DNA from: Bryum argenteum
Lineage: Eukaryota; Streptophyta; Bryopsida; Bryales; Bryaceae
Direction of reading: 5' to 3'
NCBI GenBank assembly: GCA_037043015.1
Contig: CM073321.1
Location: 19,217,001-19,281,000, forward strand
Length of the DNA stretch: 64,000 bases
Made by a program: the position numbers and the translations under genes. This document shows, in pieces, positions 22,045-32,700 of the stretch. Position 1 is the first letter of the stretch. Each line of letters begins with the position of its first letter. The notes below the pieces were generated by a model. That model was given only the letters and a program-made list of their open reading frames with translations, did no database searches and was not told the DNA's origin.

Positions 22045-22301
22045 CTGCAAAATGAAAACACAAAGTTAGTCAATTAAGAAGAACAGAAGAGCAGATGGGA
22101 ACTTGACAAAACATACATTTAGGTGGCATCGACCTAAACGCCCAAATCAGTGTCAAGTGTGAAGAATGCCAAGTAAATCTAGTGTACTTTATATTGAGCC
22201 GAAATAAATTGACAAGTAAAACAGAAGAGCAGATGCGAACTTGACAAAAACAGACATTTAGGTGGCATCAACCTAAACGCCCAAAGGAATGTCAAACTTA
22301 C
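22045..22301 (-). other. Intron 3 with two TTTAGGTGG/CGACCTAAA palindromes
   Basis: Donor ATT|GTAAGT and acceptor TTTGCAG|ATG. It holds two near-identical copies of a block with AAACAGAAGAGCAGATG and the interrupted palindrome TTTAGGTGGCATCGACCTAA (22118-22138, 22257-22277), so the intron grew by duplication. Confidence 0.65.
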
Positions 22302-23624
22302 AATTCCTGCAATCAGAGGCTTTGTTCCTGCCATGATCGACAGAAATTTGTTTCCTGGAACTGTAAACATTTGCAGTACGCGAATGTAAAACTCCAAGCG
22401 CAACTCGTTGTCGTTGATGTAGAAATTGAACTCCTTGTAAGCTCCTGGCTTCTGATATAGGGGCAACTCCGGGGCATAGAATGTCTCCGGAATTTCATCA
22501 AAAAGCTCGGATACCTGGTGGGTTCTCTTCAGAAGAAACAAGAGTGGAATGCAGTGTTTGTCCACGACCTTCCCCTCCAAGATACCGTTGAGAGGCTCAT
22601 TGTTCGCAGGAGCGTAGTGAACTTTCTTCGGCTTGCACAAATCCTTGAAAGCGTTGAAATATACAACAGCCTGGCAATGACGATCGGTAGTCTCCGTAAT
22701 AATAAGCCAGACGTCAGGATTCTTGATAGAGGGGTCATACACAGAATCCTTCCAAGCATTCAGGAAGTCATTGAAGTAGACATTCGAAATATCGTCCACT
22801 CTAGTACTCTGGCCCGAGACGCATTTGAGGTCGATAATGCCCAACGCGCATCTTCCATCGTCCCAACTATACCCATTATCCCAGCCAGCGAATTGAAATG
22901 TCTCAGCATCAAACATTCGCGTGTGAAGTTCTGGAGTTGGCAGCGAAAAATCCCCTTTCACTTCCAAAAATTTCTTGAAGAACTCCGCAGCGTACTCGGA
23001 GATCTCTTCAGAACTCTTGTTCTTCATCCTCTTTTGGCGGTAGTCGCTAAAGAACATGTCCTCGGGCACGGAAAGGAGCATCGACATGGTCTGCCAATTG
23101 ACGTTGTAATCGAACTTGAAAAACTTCCACTTTTCAACCACAAACTTATCGGCACTGTCGAATAACCCCAGTGCTGGCTTGATATTGTGGAACTCTCTTG
23201 CAACGCATTTCTTCCTCTTGCGCTTCTCCAGCCACACCTTTATCGAAACGCACTCCCAGTAGTTCAGCTTTGGTTTCTTCAAGGACACCTTGGCATACGG
23301 TAGGTCCCGATCCGGAGTCCTATTCAGAAGATGAAGCGCTAGTGTCTTGAAGTCTTGCTCCTCAAATCCAGACATTTGCCTGAAGGTATCGCGAGTCAAG
23401 ACGATGTCCTTGGATTTTAACTCCCAGTCAGGAGCCTGGTTGAAAGGCTCGCAAGTGTTGGGGTCGATCAACTCTCCCATCCTGACTACAATGATAACGG
23501 AGGACCACAGCTGGTACACCTCCTCAGAAGCGGTGATGATTTCTAATTTGTTGAGGAGGTCCGGTGGCTTCAAGAGCTTGTCAAGGGATTTCGTGTTGAT
23601 ACTCATGAAGCGTTTCACCATGGC

Positions 23625-23841
23625 CTCTTCAAAATCTTGAAGAAGAAAGAGCGACATCAATTCAAGAAGATGACGGGATGATCATTTAGCTCGAGTCCAG
23701 CTAAACGCACGGGATTTAGGTCGAGTCGAGCTAAACGCACAGCTAAACGCTCGCATCGACCTAAATACCTGAAATTTAGGTCGCGTCGACCTAAACGCCA
23801 CAAATCAAGCAGATCAAATTATAAGAAAATGCAGGACTTAC
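23625..23841 (-). other. Intron 2 with palindromic motifs
   Basis: Donor GAG|GTAAGT is strong; the acceptor (GAAGAG|GCC) is the one that keeps frame. It holds TTTAGGTCGAGTCGAGCTAA (23715) and TTTAGGTCGCGTCGACCTAA (23775) plus CTAAACGCAC copies related to the leader-intron satellite. Confidence 0.55.
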
Positions 23842-25395
23842 CTCATAGTTCTTTTGAGCGATAGCTTGTTCGATTGTTTCCCGATTGGACTTGGGCTTTA
23901 CACCACACTTCGTGGGCGACCCGTATTCTATCCAAACACTTCTCGCGGCCAATATGTTTGTAGCCCACGATGGTGTGAATGTTCCCGCGTTGTTGGACTT
24001 GTTCGCCATTATTGACACGCCCATGATCATCTTCGCGTCTAAATGCCAAACAATATGCGTCCGCCAAGTCTTCAAGGCGGTAATCTTATCCGCTGAGATT
24101 CTAGCCTCCTTGATAAGCTCCTTCGCAGCTTCGACGTAATGTTGCCCATCGATGACACGGAAGTTGCACTTTGAAGCGAGTAGTGCATCCCAGTCCCAAG
24201 TCGAAGGAGCCACAGAGATGATGGGCATGATGATGATGGTTTGTCTTGAATACAAATCGATCGAATTCGTTAGGATATTCTTGTAGTGCACAACTCCAGC
24301 GGGCTCAAGCTTTCCGACCATGAACCGCGCATCAGCTTTCTCGAGGACATCGATGTCCACATTGACAGGAGCCGAGTCTTTGCCAAAAACGTAACAAGGC
24401 TCGCACTTTTCCCAGAAGTCCTTCAGAGTCTTACTTGCAGCTTTGTAGTCGATGTCCTTCTCGGTTGTGGCATGCTTCATTGAAGGATTCATGTACGTAA
24501 TTGTACTGCCTGCCATATTACTCTTGATTCTCTTGGCCTGCTTAACTGGCGAGGGCTTCGAGTTGCGGCGTTTCCGCAAAGGCGTAGGAGTTACCTCAAT
24601 GGAGGCCATACCAGACCGCGTTGTTCTTAACCCGATACCCTCCTCAAAAGCAGGCACAAGTGCCTTCCTTGCGGGTGCTTTGCCTTTTGCCTTGCTTCTC
24701 TCGTAGTCGTTCAGGGAACTCCAGATATGCATGCAATACTGCTGGTAGGTCTGCACGAATTTCTTCGGAGAGCTAACATTCAGTATGCCACCCACAATGT
24801 GGTCTACGAGCCCCGCCTCCGTCTTCACGACCATGTAAGCCTTGAGAATGTCGTGGGAGTATCGCACTTCATTCGTAGGAAAGACGATGGTGAAGACGAA
24901 TCCACGAACGTAGGTCACCTTAAGCGTGTGTCTCCTCATAGTTGACCGAGTATATGAAAGTGTCGTTGCAGAATGGGAGATGGGCAGGATTAGTTCCAGA
25001 CTGTTGAAATAGGTGGAAAATTCCTTTCTCCTTCGGGTACAAGGACCACGACACAATGGAATTTGGCTTAGGAGTCCACAACATGCCGTATTACTCGACG
25101 TCCGCGACAGCAGAGGCAAGTACATCTGTGGGCTTGACAACTAGGGGCTCCAGGTATCCTTCAATAGTACTAAAGTCAAACGGTACCTGATTTTAAAGAA
25201 GCAACGAGAATTAGCTCGATATGCATATACTGGATATGAATTTAAAAACAAACCATCAGAATTTAAAAACCATCCATTAAAGTACAAGAAAAATTCATAC
25301 CTGATTGTCAAGAGGTTCATCTTGACTTCCAGAACGGATGTCCCTCTCTGCGGGAGCGGGAACAATTGTAGCAGTCTGCTTTGTGCGAGCCATGT

Positions 25396-26309
25396 CTGCA
25401 ATTCAGCGCAATAACTGTGCGTTTAGCGGGCAACTACCTAAAAGTTGTGCGATATCAAGCATCTACCTAACAGATGTGCGTTTTGGAGGTAGCTACCTAA
25501 AATATGTGCGTTAAGCAGGCATCTACCTAAAAGTGGTGTGTTTAGCAGGCACCTACCTAAAAGATGTGCGCTAAGAAGTCATCTATCTAACATCTGTGCG
25601 TTTGGAAGGCAGCTACCTAAAAGTAGTGTGTTAAAGAGGCAGCTAAGTAAGAGGTGTGCGATAAGGGGGCAGCTCCCTAAAAAGGGTGCATTTAGCAGGG
25701 AGCTACCTAAAAGCTGTGGGTTTAGCACGCTGCTAGCTAAAAGATGTGCGTTTAGCAGGCAGCTACCTAAATGATATGCGTTAAGAAGGCATGTACAAAA
25801 CATCTGTGCGTTAAGGAGGCAGCTACGTACGAGCTATGCGTTAAGGAGGCAACTACCTAAAAAATGTGCATTTAGCAGGGTGCTACCTAAAAGCAGTTCG
25901 TTTAGAAAGCAGCTACATCAATGGTGTGCGTTTAGCAAGCAGCTACCTAAAAGCTGTGCGTTTGAAAAGCAGCTACCTAAAAGCAGTGGGTTAAGCAGGC
26001 AGCTACCTAAAAAGTGTGCGTTTAGTAGGCAGATACCTAAAAGCTGTGCGTTTAGCTCGTGAAATTGGAGATACCAGTTTTTGCGACCTACAAGATGTGC
26101 GTTTAGCTCGTAAAATAGGATATACCTGATTTTGCGACCTAAATGCACACCCATCGACCTAAATGCACACCCATCGACCTAAATGCACACCCATCGACCT
26201 AAATGCACAATGTAAAATGAAGAGCGCGGAGTGTCGAAAAATGCAAGATTAGATTGGAATTGAAATGCAAATGCGTAAGAAATCGGAATCGCGTATGCAA
26301 ATAGCGTAC
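25396..26309 (-). other. Leader intron holding a 30-bp satellite
   Basis: The minus donor is AGCAG|GTACGC at 26309 and the acceptor TTGCAG|ACATGG ends 2 bp before the ATG. Donor context and downstream sequence match the leader intron of the plus-strand gene at 56426. The ATG context ACATGG is favourable for initiation. Confidence 0.6.
25425..26200. repeat. 30-bp satellite, GTGCGTTTAGCAGGC + AGCTACCTAAAAGCT
   Basis: More than 20 head-to-tail units with 10-25% divergence, ending at 26150-26210 in four short GACCTAAATGCACACCCATC units. The reverse complement matches the array at 56545-57525. Most ORFs called here are repeat artefacts. Confidence 0.9.
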
Positions 26310-26770
26310 CTGCTAAGAGTGGAGAGAGCAAAAACAAGCGCGCTTGAAATGCTGAGACCCTAGCCGCACATCAGGGATCAAAACAAGCACGTCATAATCG
26401 GAAAGCAAGAACCCCAGGTCAATCGCAGCAGTAGAAACAAGAGGAGCAGCAGTAGGAGCGCGCCAACGAGGAGGACGGCGTTGATCGAGCAGAAGCAGCG
26501 CGCAACAACGAGGAGGACAGCGACGCGATAAGAGGGCGACATTGAACACCAGCAGGAAGACGGCAACGATCGGCGCAAATGCGCAAAGGTGGGAGGACCT
26601 GCGACGAGGAGCACGAAGAAAAACAGATTGGCGAGGAGTTGCAAAGGGCAAAGGTGGGAGGAGCGGCAAACGGCGAGGAGCACGAAGAAAATTAGATAGA
26701 GAGTGTCGGCGGGGCGCTTGCGCGGGAGATGTCGGCGACCCCGCCGGCTACCCAAGGTAATGGCCACATG
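26310..26770 (-). other. GC-rich non-coding leader and CpG-rich promoter region
   Basis: CpG-rich purine stretches (CGACGAGGAGGACGG-like) sit directly 5' of the leader-intron donor. By comparison with 55777-56425 it is the first exon or promoter of the H3-mimic gene. Overlapping ORFs on both strands are arginine- or leucine-rich and look spurious. Confidence 0.45.
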
Positions 26771-27019
26771 GCGGCTGCGCGGGCTCCCTTACGGGCATTA
26801 GGCGGCGCTAGGCAGGGTTGTCTTATTAGACACAATTTTGGGAATGTCTGTCTGATTTGTCGTATTGGACATGTCTGTTAGACGTCGAGTCGACGAAAAT
26901 GTCGACGGTACCAAAAATTACATAGTAAAAAACTTGCTGAGATTTACCTTGAGGTAAAAAGCTATTTTCCTACGTGGCGTAGGGTTGATAATGACGTGGA
27001 AAATCAAAAAACACGTCAC

Positions 27020-27212
27020 AGTGGGCGACCGCCGGTGGGCGACCTCGCTAGGCGACTAGCGGTCGCACCGGGGCGAACGTCGGTCGCCTACTGCGACCGC
27101 CGATCGCCCTGGCTGCCGCGAGAAGGTGACCGGCGGTCCAGTATGGAAAACGGCGGTCGCCCTAGCAACCGCTAGTAGGCGACCGCCGGTCCAGTACTGA
27201 GCGACCGACTGT
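27020..27212. repeat. GCGACCG palindromic array 1
   Basis: About nine units of GCGACCGCCGGTC / GCGATCG variants in both orientations. No gene start is adjacent in either direction, so it is an orphan array. Confidence 0.85.
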
Positions 27213-27239
27213 GAGAGCGTGTTATACGCTCTCTTGTTA

Positions 27240-28700
27240 AAATGTTGTTTATTGTGGTTTTAATCAATGAGGATTTAGCAAACCATGTCATTTTGAAGTA
27301 ATTTGATGGAATTAGGATAATCTAGTTATGAATGTAATATGAATGTTAAGGGTTAGTTGGTGGAAGGCTTTCGGTAGATTGTTTGGCACGAAATTAAGCT
27401 TTAGGGTGTGGAAGGGCTAGAGGAGGAATGAATCCCCCTAGTGGATCCATAGTTCGATGGGGAATGACTAGAGGAGGAATGAATCCCCCTAGTGGATCCT
27501 TAATTAGAAATAGGGTTAGTTGCTTAAAATAGAGTTGGACATTTTACCCTTGGCCTTTCACCTCTAACCTTTGATGTTCATGTTAGTGTTTATGATTGAT
27601 TGTCTTGGTTTTATTCACTTCACTTTGGATGATATGTGTGAGCTACTTCCATTGGTAGAGCCGGTGATGGATTGGATGCTTGGAGGACGGAGCGCGTGAA
27701 GTAGTGGTGGCATTCATCCAAGAGACCTTAGTAGGGCTTTGAGCCTTAGTTAGGGTTAGGGTGAGCCGCCTTTTTGGCGGCTCCCATTTGGTACTTAATA
27801 GCTTGTTTCCAAGCTATCTTCACCTCTTCCATTTCCTCTTAGTTTAGGTTAGAGTAGGAGAAGGGAGGCCTTGGGCCCCCTTCTCCTCCATTTTGTTTAC
27901 CTACCTATTCATCTATGTAGTTAGGAGGAGGAAGGCCATGGGCCTCCTTTTTCTCTTTGTTCACCTTGATCATCTTTCTTGAAGTGTTAGTAGTTAGGAG
28001 AAGGAGAGCCCTTCTCAAAATGATCTTGTTGTTGAAGTGTTAGTAGTTAGGAGAAGGAGAGCCCTTCTCAAAATGATTTTGTTGTTGAAGTGTTAGTAGT
28101 TAGGAGAAGGAGAGCCCTTCTCAAATTGCTTGTCTTGCCTCACTCATCTTCCTCCTCCTTATTTAGTTCCTTTGTTATTAAGATAAGAGCTTGTTCTTGC
28201 CCTATGAAAGCCAGCCAGATTGTTTCCCCCATAACTCACTCGATTTTTCTTCAACTCCTTTGAGATTTCTACACTAGATAGAGCTCCAGTAGAGCTTTCC
28301 AATGGTATAAAGCATGCTCAATTCCGAGTTGTAGAGAGGGAGATATGAGCTTCCAAAGTCGGGGTGTTGAAAAAGTTTTCCCCCCGGCAGTGGCAAAAAC
28401 CGCCACAGTCAAACAGCAATCAGTCTTAGCTCGTTGATCTTCTGCCTTTGAGATTTTAGGGGCGGGTGCACATTGAGCTTAGCTTTCCAAAAAGCTATGG
28501 CACGCCCCATTTGGACCTAAGACGAAGGAATGGTAATCAAAAGAGTAGAGACCACTTCCAAGCCATCCGGCCGGTGGTTCTCTTCTTCTTCTTCCCTATT
28601 TCCTTGTCTTCTTCTTGTCTTTCCTTCTTCCCCTCTTCTTTTCTCATCTAATCTTGCTCTTCAAAACCCCTTGTGACCAAATGCCACCTCATGGTGGTTT
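27240..28700. repeat. Non-coding repeats, possible LTR remnant
   Basis: Two direct copies of GGCTAGAGGAGGAATGAATC at 27407-27507 and three 50-bp copies with GTTAGTAGTTAGGAGAAGG at 27979-28130. The 28230-28500 segment (CCAATGGTATAAAGCATGC, GAGGGAGATATGAGCTTCC) resembles the downstream part of long plant LTRs seen also near 9470. No coding capacity. Confidence 0.45.
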
Positions 28701-28710
28701 TTGGGTTCAC

Positions 28711-28843
28711 ACCGACGATCGCCCAGGGCGATCGTCGGTCGCCCTGGCAACCGCTATTACGCGACCGCCGGTCTAGTACTTAGCGACCGACGATCGCCCA
28801 GGGCGATCGTCGGTCGCTTATGGCTATCGGCGGTCGCCCTGGG
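28711..28843. repeat. GCGACCG palindromic array 2 with long hairpins
   Basis: Contains a perfect 29-bp palindrome (28711-28739) and a perfect 37-bp palindrome (28782-28818), both centred on an A in GATCGCCCAGGGCGATC. It lies at the 3' side of the hAT element at 29-32.5 kb, whose 5' side has array 3. Confidence 0.85.
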
Positions 28844-29197
28844 GGTAGCGCCCATGTGACCAGCACTATGGTTGTATATGAAACAAGAAAAATATATCCA
28901 TATTGGTACAAAATGAGCTTCAAAGCATTTTTATGAATACATTTTTAATTGGAAACAAGGTCAATGGTGCATTTCATAGTACAAATTTGCGCATGTCTAT
29001 AATCATAGTATTCATATATATGATGTAACTATTACATATACCAAACTATATGTATTATACTCCCGAAACATACTAGGATACCAAAGTATTGTAAGCTAAT
29101 AGTTGCCCTACTTGCAGTACATTGTAGTATTGTACCGAGTACTAACAATGAACTTCGTGCTTCCAATCCAAAATAACAAAATTCTAATAACCCGTCT

Positions 29198-29970
29198 TTA
29201 GGTATCCTTCAATGTATACGTATCGTCGCTTGACACTTCATCTGCGTTTGGATCGGTTTCACCTAGAGAGTCATCGGTGCTTTGGTCGCCATCCTCGTCT
29301 TCATCCTCTGTCTCATTGCGTACTTCACACTCAACCTCACTCGCCAAATTGCACAATTCCGTGTCCGTGGTTGTTTTCTTGTTCACTGTAACGAGGCGCT
29401 TCAAGGGCCGTGAAGCATTAGTGATCCCGTTTGCGTTCAGTGGTAGATGGCGCATTGTACGTGTATTCGGATTATTGGATGAAGCAATCCCAAAGATGGA
29501 CTTCTTCATGTACACGTGCTCCCTTTCCGACATCGTCGATCGTGTGCCTTCCTCAAACGCTTCGCCTCGTGTAATACGATTGCGAGGTTGTGTAGATGGC
29601 CCGACGTCTCGTGCGCTTGCACCGCCAATGCCCGGTTGCATGTTGGACTTGTTGGTTCTATCTTGACCTCCATCTTGGGCAATACCATACGAGTTGTATG
29701 GGCCCCTTTAGGTTGGGTAACCCTTGAGAACAATTGTTGTAGAGGTACATCGGAGTCATCTCCGTTAAGAGTTGAATTCCTTGATCGAATGGTTGAAACT
29801 CTAGGTGACCCCACTTCCATGCAACCTGAATTGGATACATCGTTAGGTTCCACTTTAATTTGGTCCATTTGAACTCCTGTCGTGGTAACCGTGCCCTTCA
29901 CACTCTCAAGTTTATCGTCGTTGTTAGAGTGTGGGCTGCCTTTAAGTGGACCAATGTTCTCTTCATCCAT
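29198..29970 (-). pseudogene. Second ORF or C-terminal extension of the hAT element, one frameshift
   Basis: From ATG 29970 (MDEENIGPLKGSPHSNN) the minus frame runs to about 29640, then continues one frame over (PGIGGASARDVGPSTQP) to 29198. The product is hydrophilic, with SUMO-site-like IKVEPND and VKIEPTSP motifs and an acidic end (NETEDEDEDGDQSTDDSL). It starts 24 bp after the transposase stop, so it may be a distinct accessory protein or a former tail of the transposase. No known domain. Confidence 0.5.
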
Positions 29971-29993
29971 CCGGTTTACCAAGTCTTGTTTCG

Positions 29994-32301
29994 CTAGGCA
30001 GTACTCTCTTGGAGTTGTAAATTTGCCACTCCTTCTCCTCCTTCGTGTCGGGCAAATACCGCAAACTGGCGAGGCAGTTGTGGAACATCCTGGTCGTCAT
30101 CGAACTCAAACGGGTCCTTGACATGAATAGTCATGTTTCCTTCGTTGTCGTTCCAATTCTCTAGGTCGTCGTGTTCGCTACCGTCATTGACATAATTGTC
30201 GTCATCCGCCTCCGAGTTATCCATGAATACACCATCATCCCATTCATTGTCGGGTACATAGTCTTCTTCGTCAGAGTCCTCTTCTTCTAAGTAATTTTCG
30301 TACCACGTTCTCGGCGATCTGGTACATTTCTGGCGCTCGAGTTTGGCGTTCGCATAGATGTACACAAGGTCCTCTGCTTTGGAAGTTGACAACCGATTCC
30401 TCACTTTGTTGTGCACGAAAGAGTACATGCTCCAATTCCTCTCACATGATGAAGCTGAACATGTCAATGCCAAAATCCTCTTCGCAATTTTTGGCAAGGC
30501 ATTCCCCCCGACTTGATGCCACCATTGATGTGGTAACAAGTCACAGTGAGCTGGATCAGGGGCCTCTGAATTGGTGTTAAATGGACCCGTCCTCTCCTCA
30601 TATTGTATGAGTTCCCGCACCACTTCCTCATAGACCACTCCCATTGGGGCGCTAAGCTTCCTTATGACCCGGTTTAAAGCTCTTCTTGCTTCTCCATTGT
30701 TTTGAATTGCTCCAATATTTGTCAAATAAGGGTTCAACAAAGCTGCTGCATAGTGGAGGTCTGTGAGCATCATCTCCCATCGTTTTTGAAATGCATCCTC
30801 GTATTTTGTAGCAATGTCGGGGGATAGTTCGAATGGAGGTTCACGCAAAGAGAACACGTGTTCCTTAAGGTCCGACATGATCACATACGCCCTGGGCATG
30901 GCTGGTACTTCCCCGTCGAACTCCCGAAGAGCTAGGAGTACTGGTTCAACTACTTTGACAAACTTCGTACAATTCTCCCAGAACTCATCGCTCCTAATGC
31001 TAATCCGCACATTCCTTGCCTTTGTCTGTAACTGGTGACTGTTTTGCCTGTTGAACAATGTTTGGACAAACACATGCCACTCCGGATCGATCACCATGTT
31101 GTTCAGAGGTTGTTGTAGCTTTAACAACCGCTCTATCATCAAGTAGTTTGTTGCAAATCGAGTCTGGGGTGGTACCTTGAGCTGCAGCTTCGGCGAGTAC
31201 TTCCTGAATAGAGCAAGGGGGACGTGGGACCCCTTAATAAATGTGCACACTCTCTTGGCTTGCTCCACCAATTGCAATACCCACGCCTCTTTCCCCCAAT
31301 CTTCGAGAAGGAGGTCTAGAATATGTGCCGCACAACCTTGTCCATACAAGTGAGGATAGTCTATCTGCAACTTCTCCACAGCACCTAACATGGAGCTTGC
31401 ATTGTCGGTGCATATCTGCACGATGTTCTGTGGTCCAACCTCCTCTATGTACTTCGCCATTTCATTTGCCGCATAAGCAATGTCCTTTTTCTTCCCTGTA
31501 GTATCCACTGATCCCAAAAACACCTCTCCCACTGGGCAAACAAGCATCATGTTAATGAGTGGTCTGCTTGTGACATCGGACCACCCATCTGAGCATATAG
31601 TTCCTCCGTACTTCTCGATAGAAAGTTTTGTTCGATCCTCTACCGACCTTTGCACAAACTTTCTTCGCCTCGAGCATCGTAGTCCTAATAGCATGATACG
31701 AGGGTGGTTGATATCCACCAATACGGCCTTTCTCTGTCTCTTGAACGACACTTATGAATGCTGGATGTCGTACGACATTGAATGCAATGTTTGCCTCATA
31801 GAAAAATGAAGCCCACTTTGCATCCAAATTTTGCCTAATGGCAAGATCAAAACTATCCTCCATACTCCTTTGCCCATGTCGCCGTCCACTAGAGAGTGTA
31901 GAGATCCTTTGTCCATTGCTGCCATGACTCCCCTTGTTAGAAGATGGCACCTGATTAGACCTTAGGTTAGGGGATGGCACTTGTACAGAGTTGATGCGAG
32001 GGGTATCTATGTTCTCTGTAGTTTCCCTTGCCGCATATGGTATGCCGGCATCCACTCGTGAGTCAGGAACAACATCCGCATAAGAAATGTTGTTCTTTGG
32101 AACTATCCCTCCGCAGTCACGGAATAGCTCGAGAACTCCACGGGGCAACCTCGTACACCGGGGTAATGGGGAATTGTGAGGATATCCGAAATGAGCTAAT
32201 GCTCGTTGCCTTACAAAGACTGTGCTTTTCCCACAGAATAAGCACACGCGAGTATTTGGCTTGTCGTTCCGTTCGTGGATACTCGTAGCCACTCGTCCCA
32301 T
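29994..32301 (-). pseudogene. hAT transposase, nearly intact, one frameshift
   Basis: From ATG 32301: a BED-like finger (CLFCGKSTVFVRQRALAHFGY), a Ser/Asn-rich linker, then FFYEANIAFNVVRHPAFI. The frame shifts by one base near 31635-31655 (around GCAAAGGTCGG) and continues for over 500 codons: catalytic DUF659 part with CSDGWSD and CTDNASSM, QGCAAHILDLLLEDWGK, and the hAT dimerisation region (LHYAAALLNPYL, LPHQWWHQ, ASSCERNWS, NRLSTSKAEDLVYI), then an acidic tail. Family length is usual (about 750-800 aa). A single indel could be real or an assembly error; otherwise the gene is intact. It is closely related to the dead copy at 5064-6997. Confidence 0.85.
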
Positions 32302-32527
32302 TTGCGATCGTCTCTTCTATTATCCGGTACCCGTTGGATTGGGAAGAATGCTCCATGTTCTCGAACCGCACCTCCGCTTGCCGCAATGAAACCAAAGTGA
32401 CGACAACACGCACTACAAGGGCTCAAGTTACTCTTTGCACATATAGACCGAGCGGGGCTTCTCATGGGGAGACCCAAGACAACGGGCCAAGCGCAAAGAA
32501 AGTGGCTTCGAGCACATGAACGACTCC

Positions 32528-32535
32528 TTATATAC
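32528..32535 (-). promoter_or_regulatory. TATA box of the hAT transposase
   Basis: Minus-strand GGAGTATATAAGGAGTC lies about 230 bp before ATG 32301 and directly beside array 3 (32541-32700), so the array occupies the immediate upstream promoter. Confidence 0.5.
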
Positions 32536-32540
32536 TCCAC

Positions 32541-32700
32541 AGCCAGATCGGCGGTCGCCACAGCCAGATCGGCGGTCGCCCTAACAACAACGCTGTCGCG
32601 CCATGTGAACCGGCGGTCGCCCTGGCGTTGACTTCATCGCGCTAGCTGGACCGCCGGTCGCCCTAGCCCTACCCAGTTGGACCGCCGGTCGCCTTAGCGA
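32541..32700. repeat. GCGACCG palindromic array 3
   Basis: Six units, mostly ATCGGCGGTCGCC or GGACCGCCGGTCGCC, starting 6 bp upstream of the TATA box of the hAT transposase. Confidence 0.85.

Larger units (their letters stand above)
19885..25393 (-). pseudogene. H3-tail-mimic protein with ParB-like and DNA-methyltransferase-like domains
   Basis: Four minus exons join in phase 0: 25393-25301, 25186-23842, 23624-22302 and 22044 to about 19915. Exon 1 begins MARTKQTATIV: after Met removal its N-terminus equals histone H3 residues 1-7. Exon 2 carries a basic nuclear signal (LRKRRNSKP, KQAKRIKS) and a ParB-like motif, NFRVIDGQHYVEAAKEL. Exon 3 and the exon 3/4 join look like a beta-class N4/N6 methyltransferase: IIDLKC at the DPPY position, then FLSIMAGTKPLIAGI (SAM-binding motif I) and HIVYEDKDELDKYIAV. 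Bacterial phage proteins with ParB then methyltransferase are known; DLKC suggests altered catalysis. The rest of exon 4 is a Ser/Arg-Gly tail and an acidic, coiled-coil-prone C-terminus. Decay: TAA at 25093, one extra base in exon 2 near 24925, TAAs at 20631 and 20571. The exon 3 acceptor is tentative. Confidence 0.6.

Noticed and set aside
19885-25393. A decayed histone H3 gene
   Set aside because: Only the first eight codons match H3; the following residues (TIVPAPAERD) and all later exons are unrelated.
25538-26154. ORFs in the 30-bp satellite (QLPKRCAFSRQ-type repeats)
   Set aside because: The period is 30 bp, a multiple of three, so any unit without a stop gives a repetitive ORF on both strands. 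The array lies in an intron.
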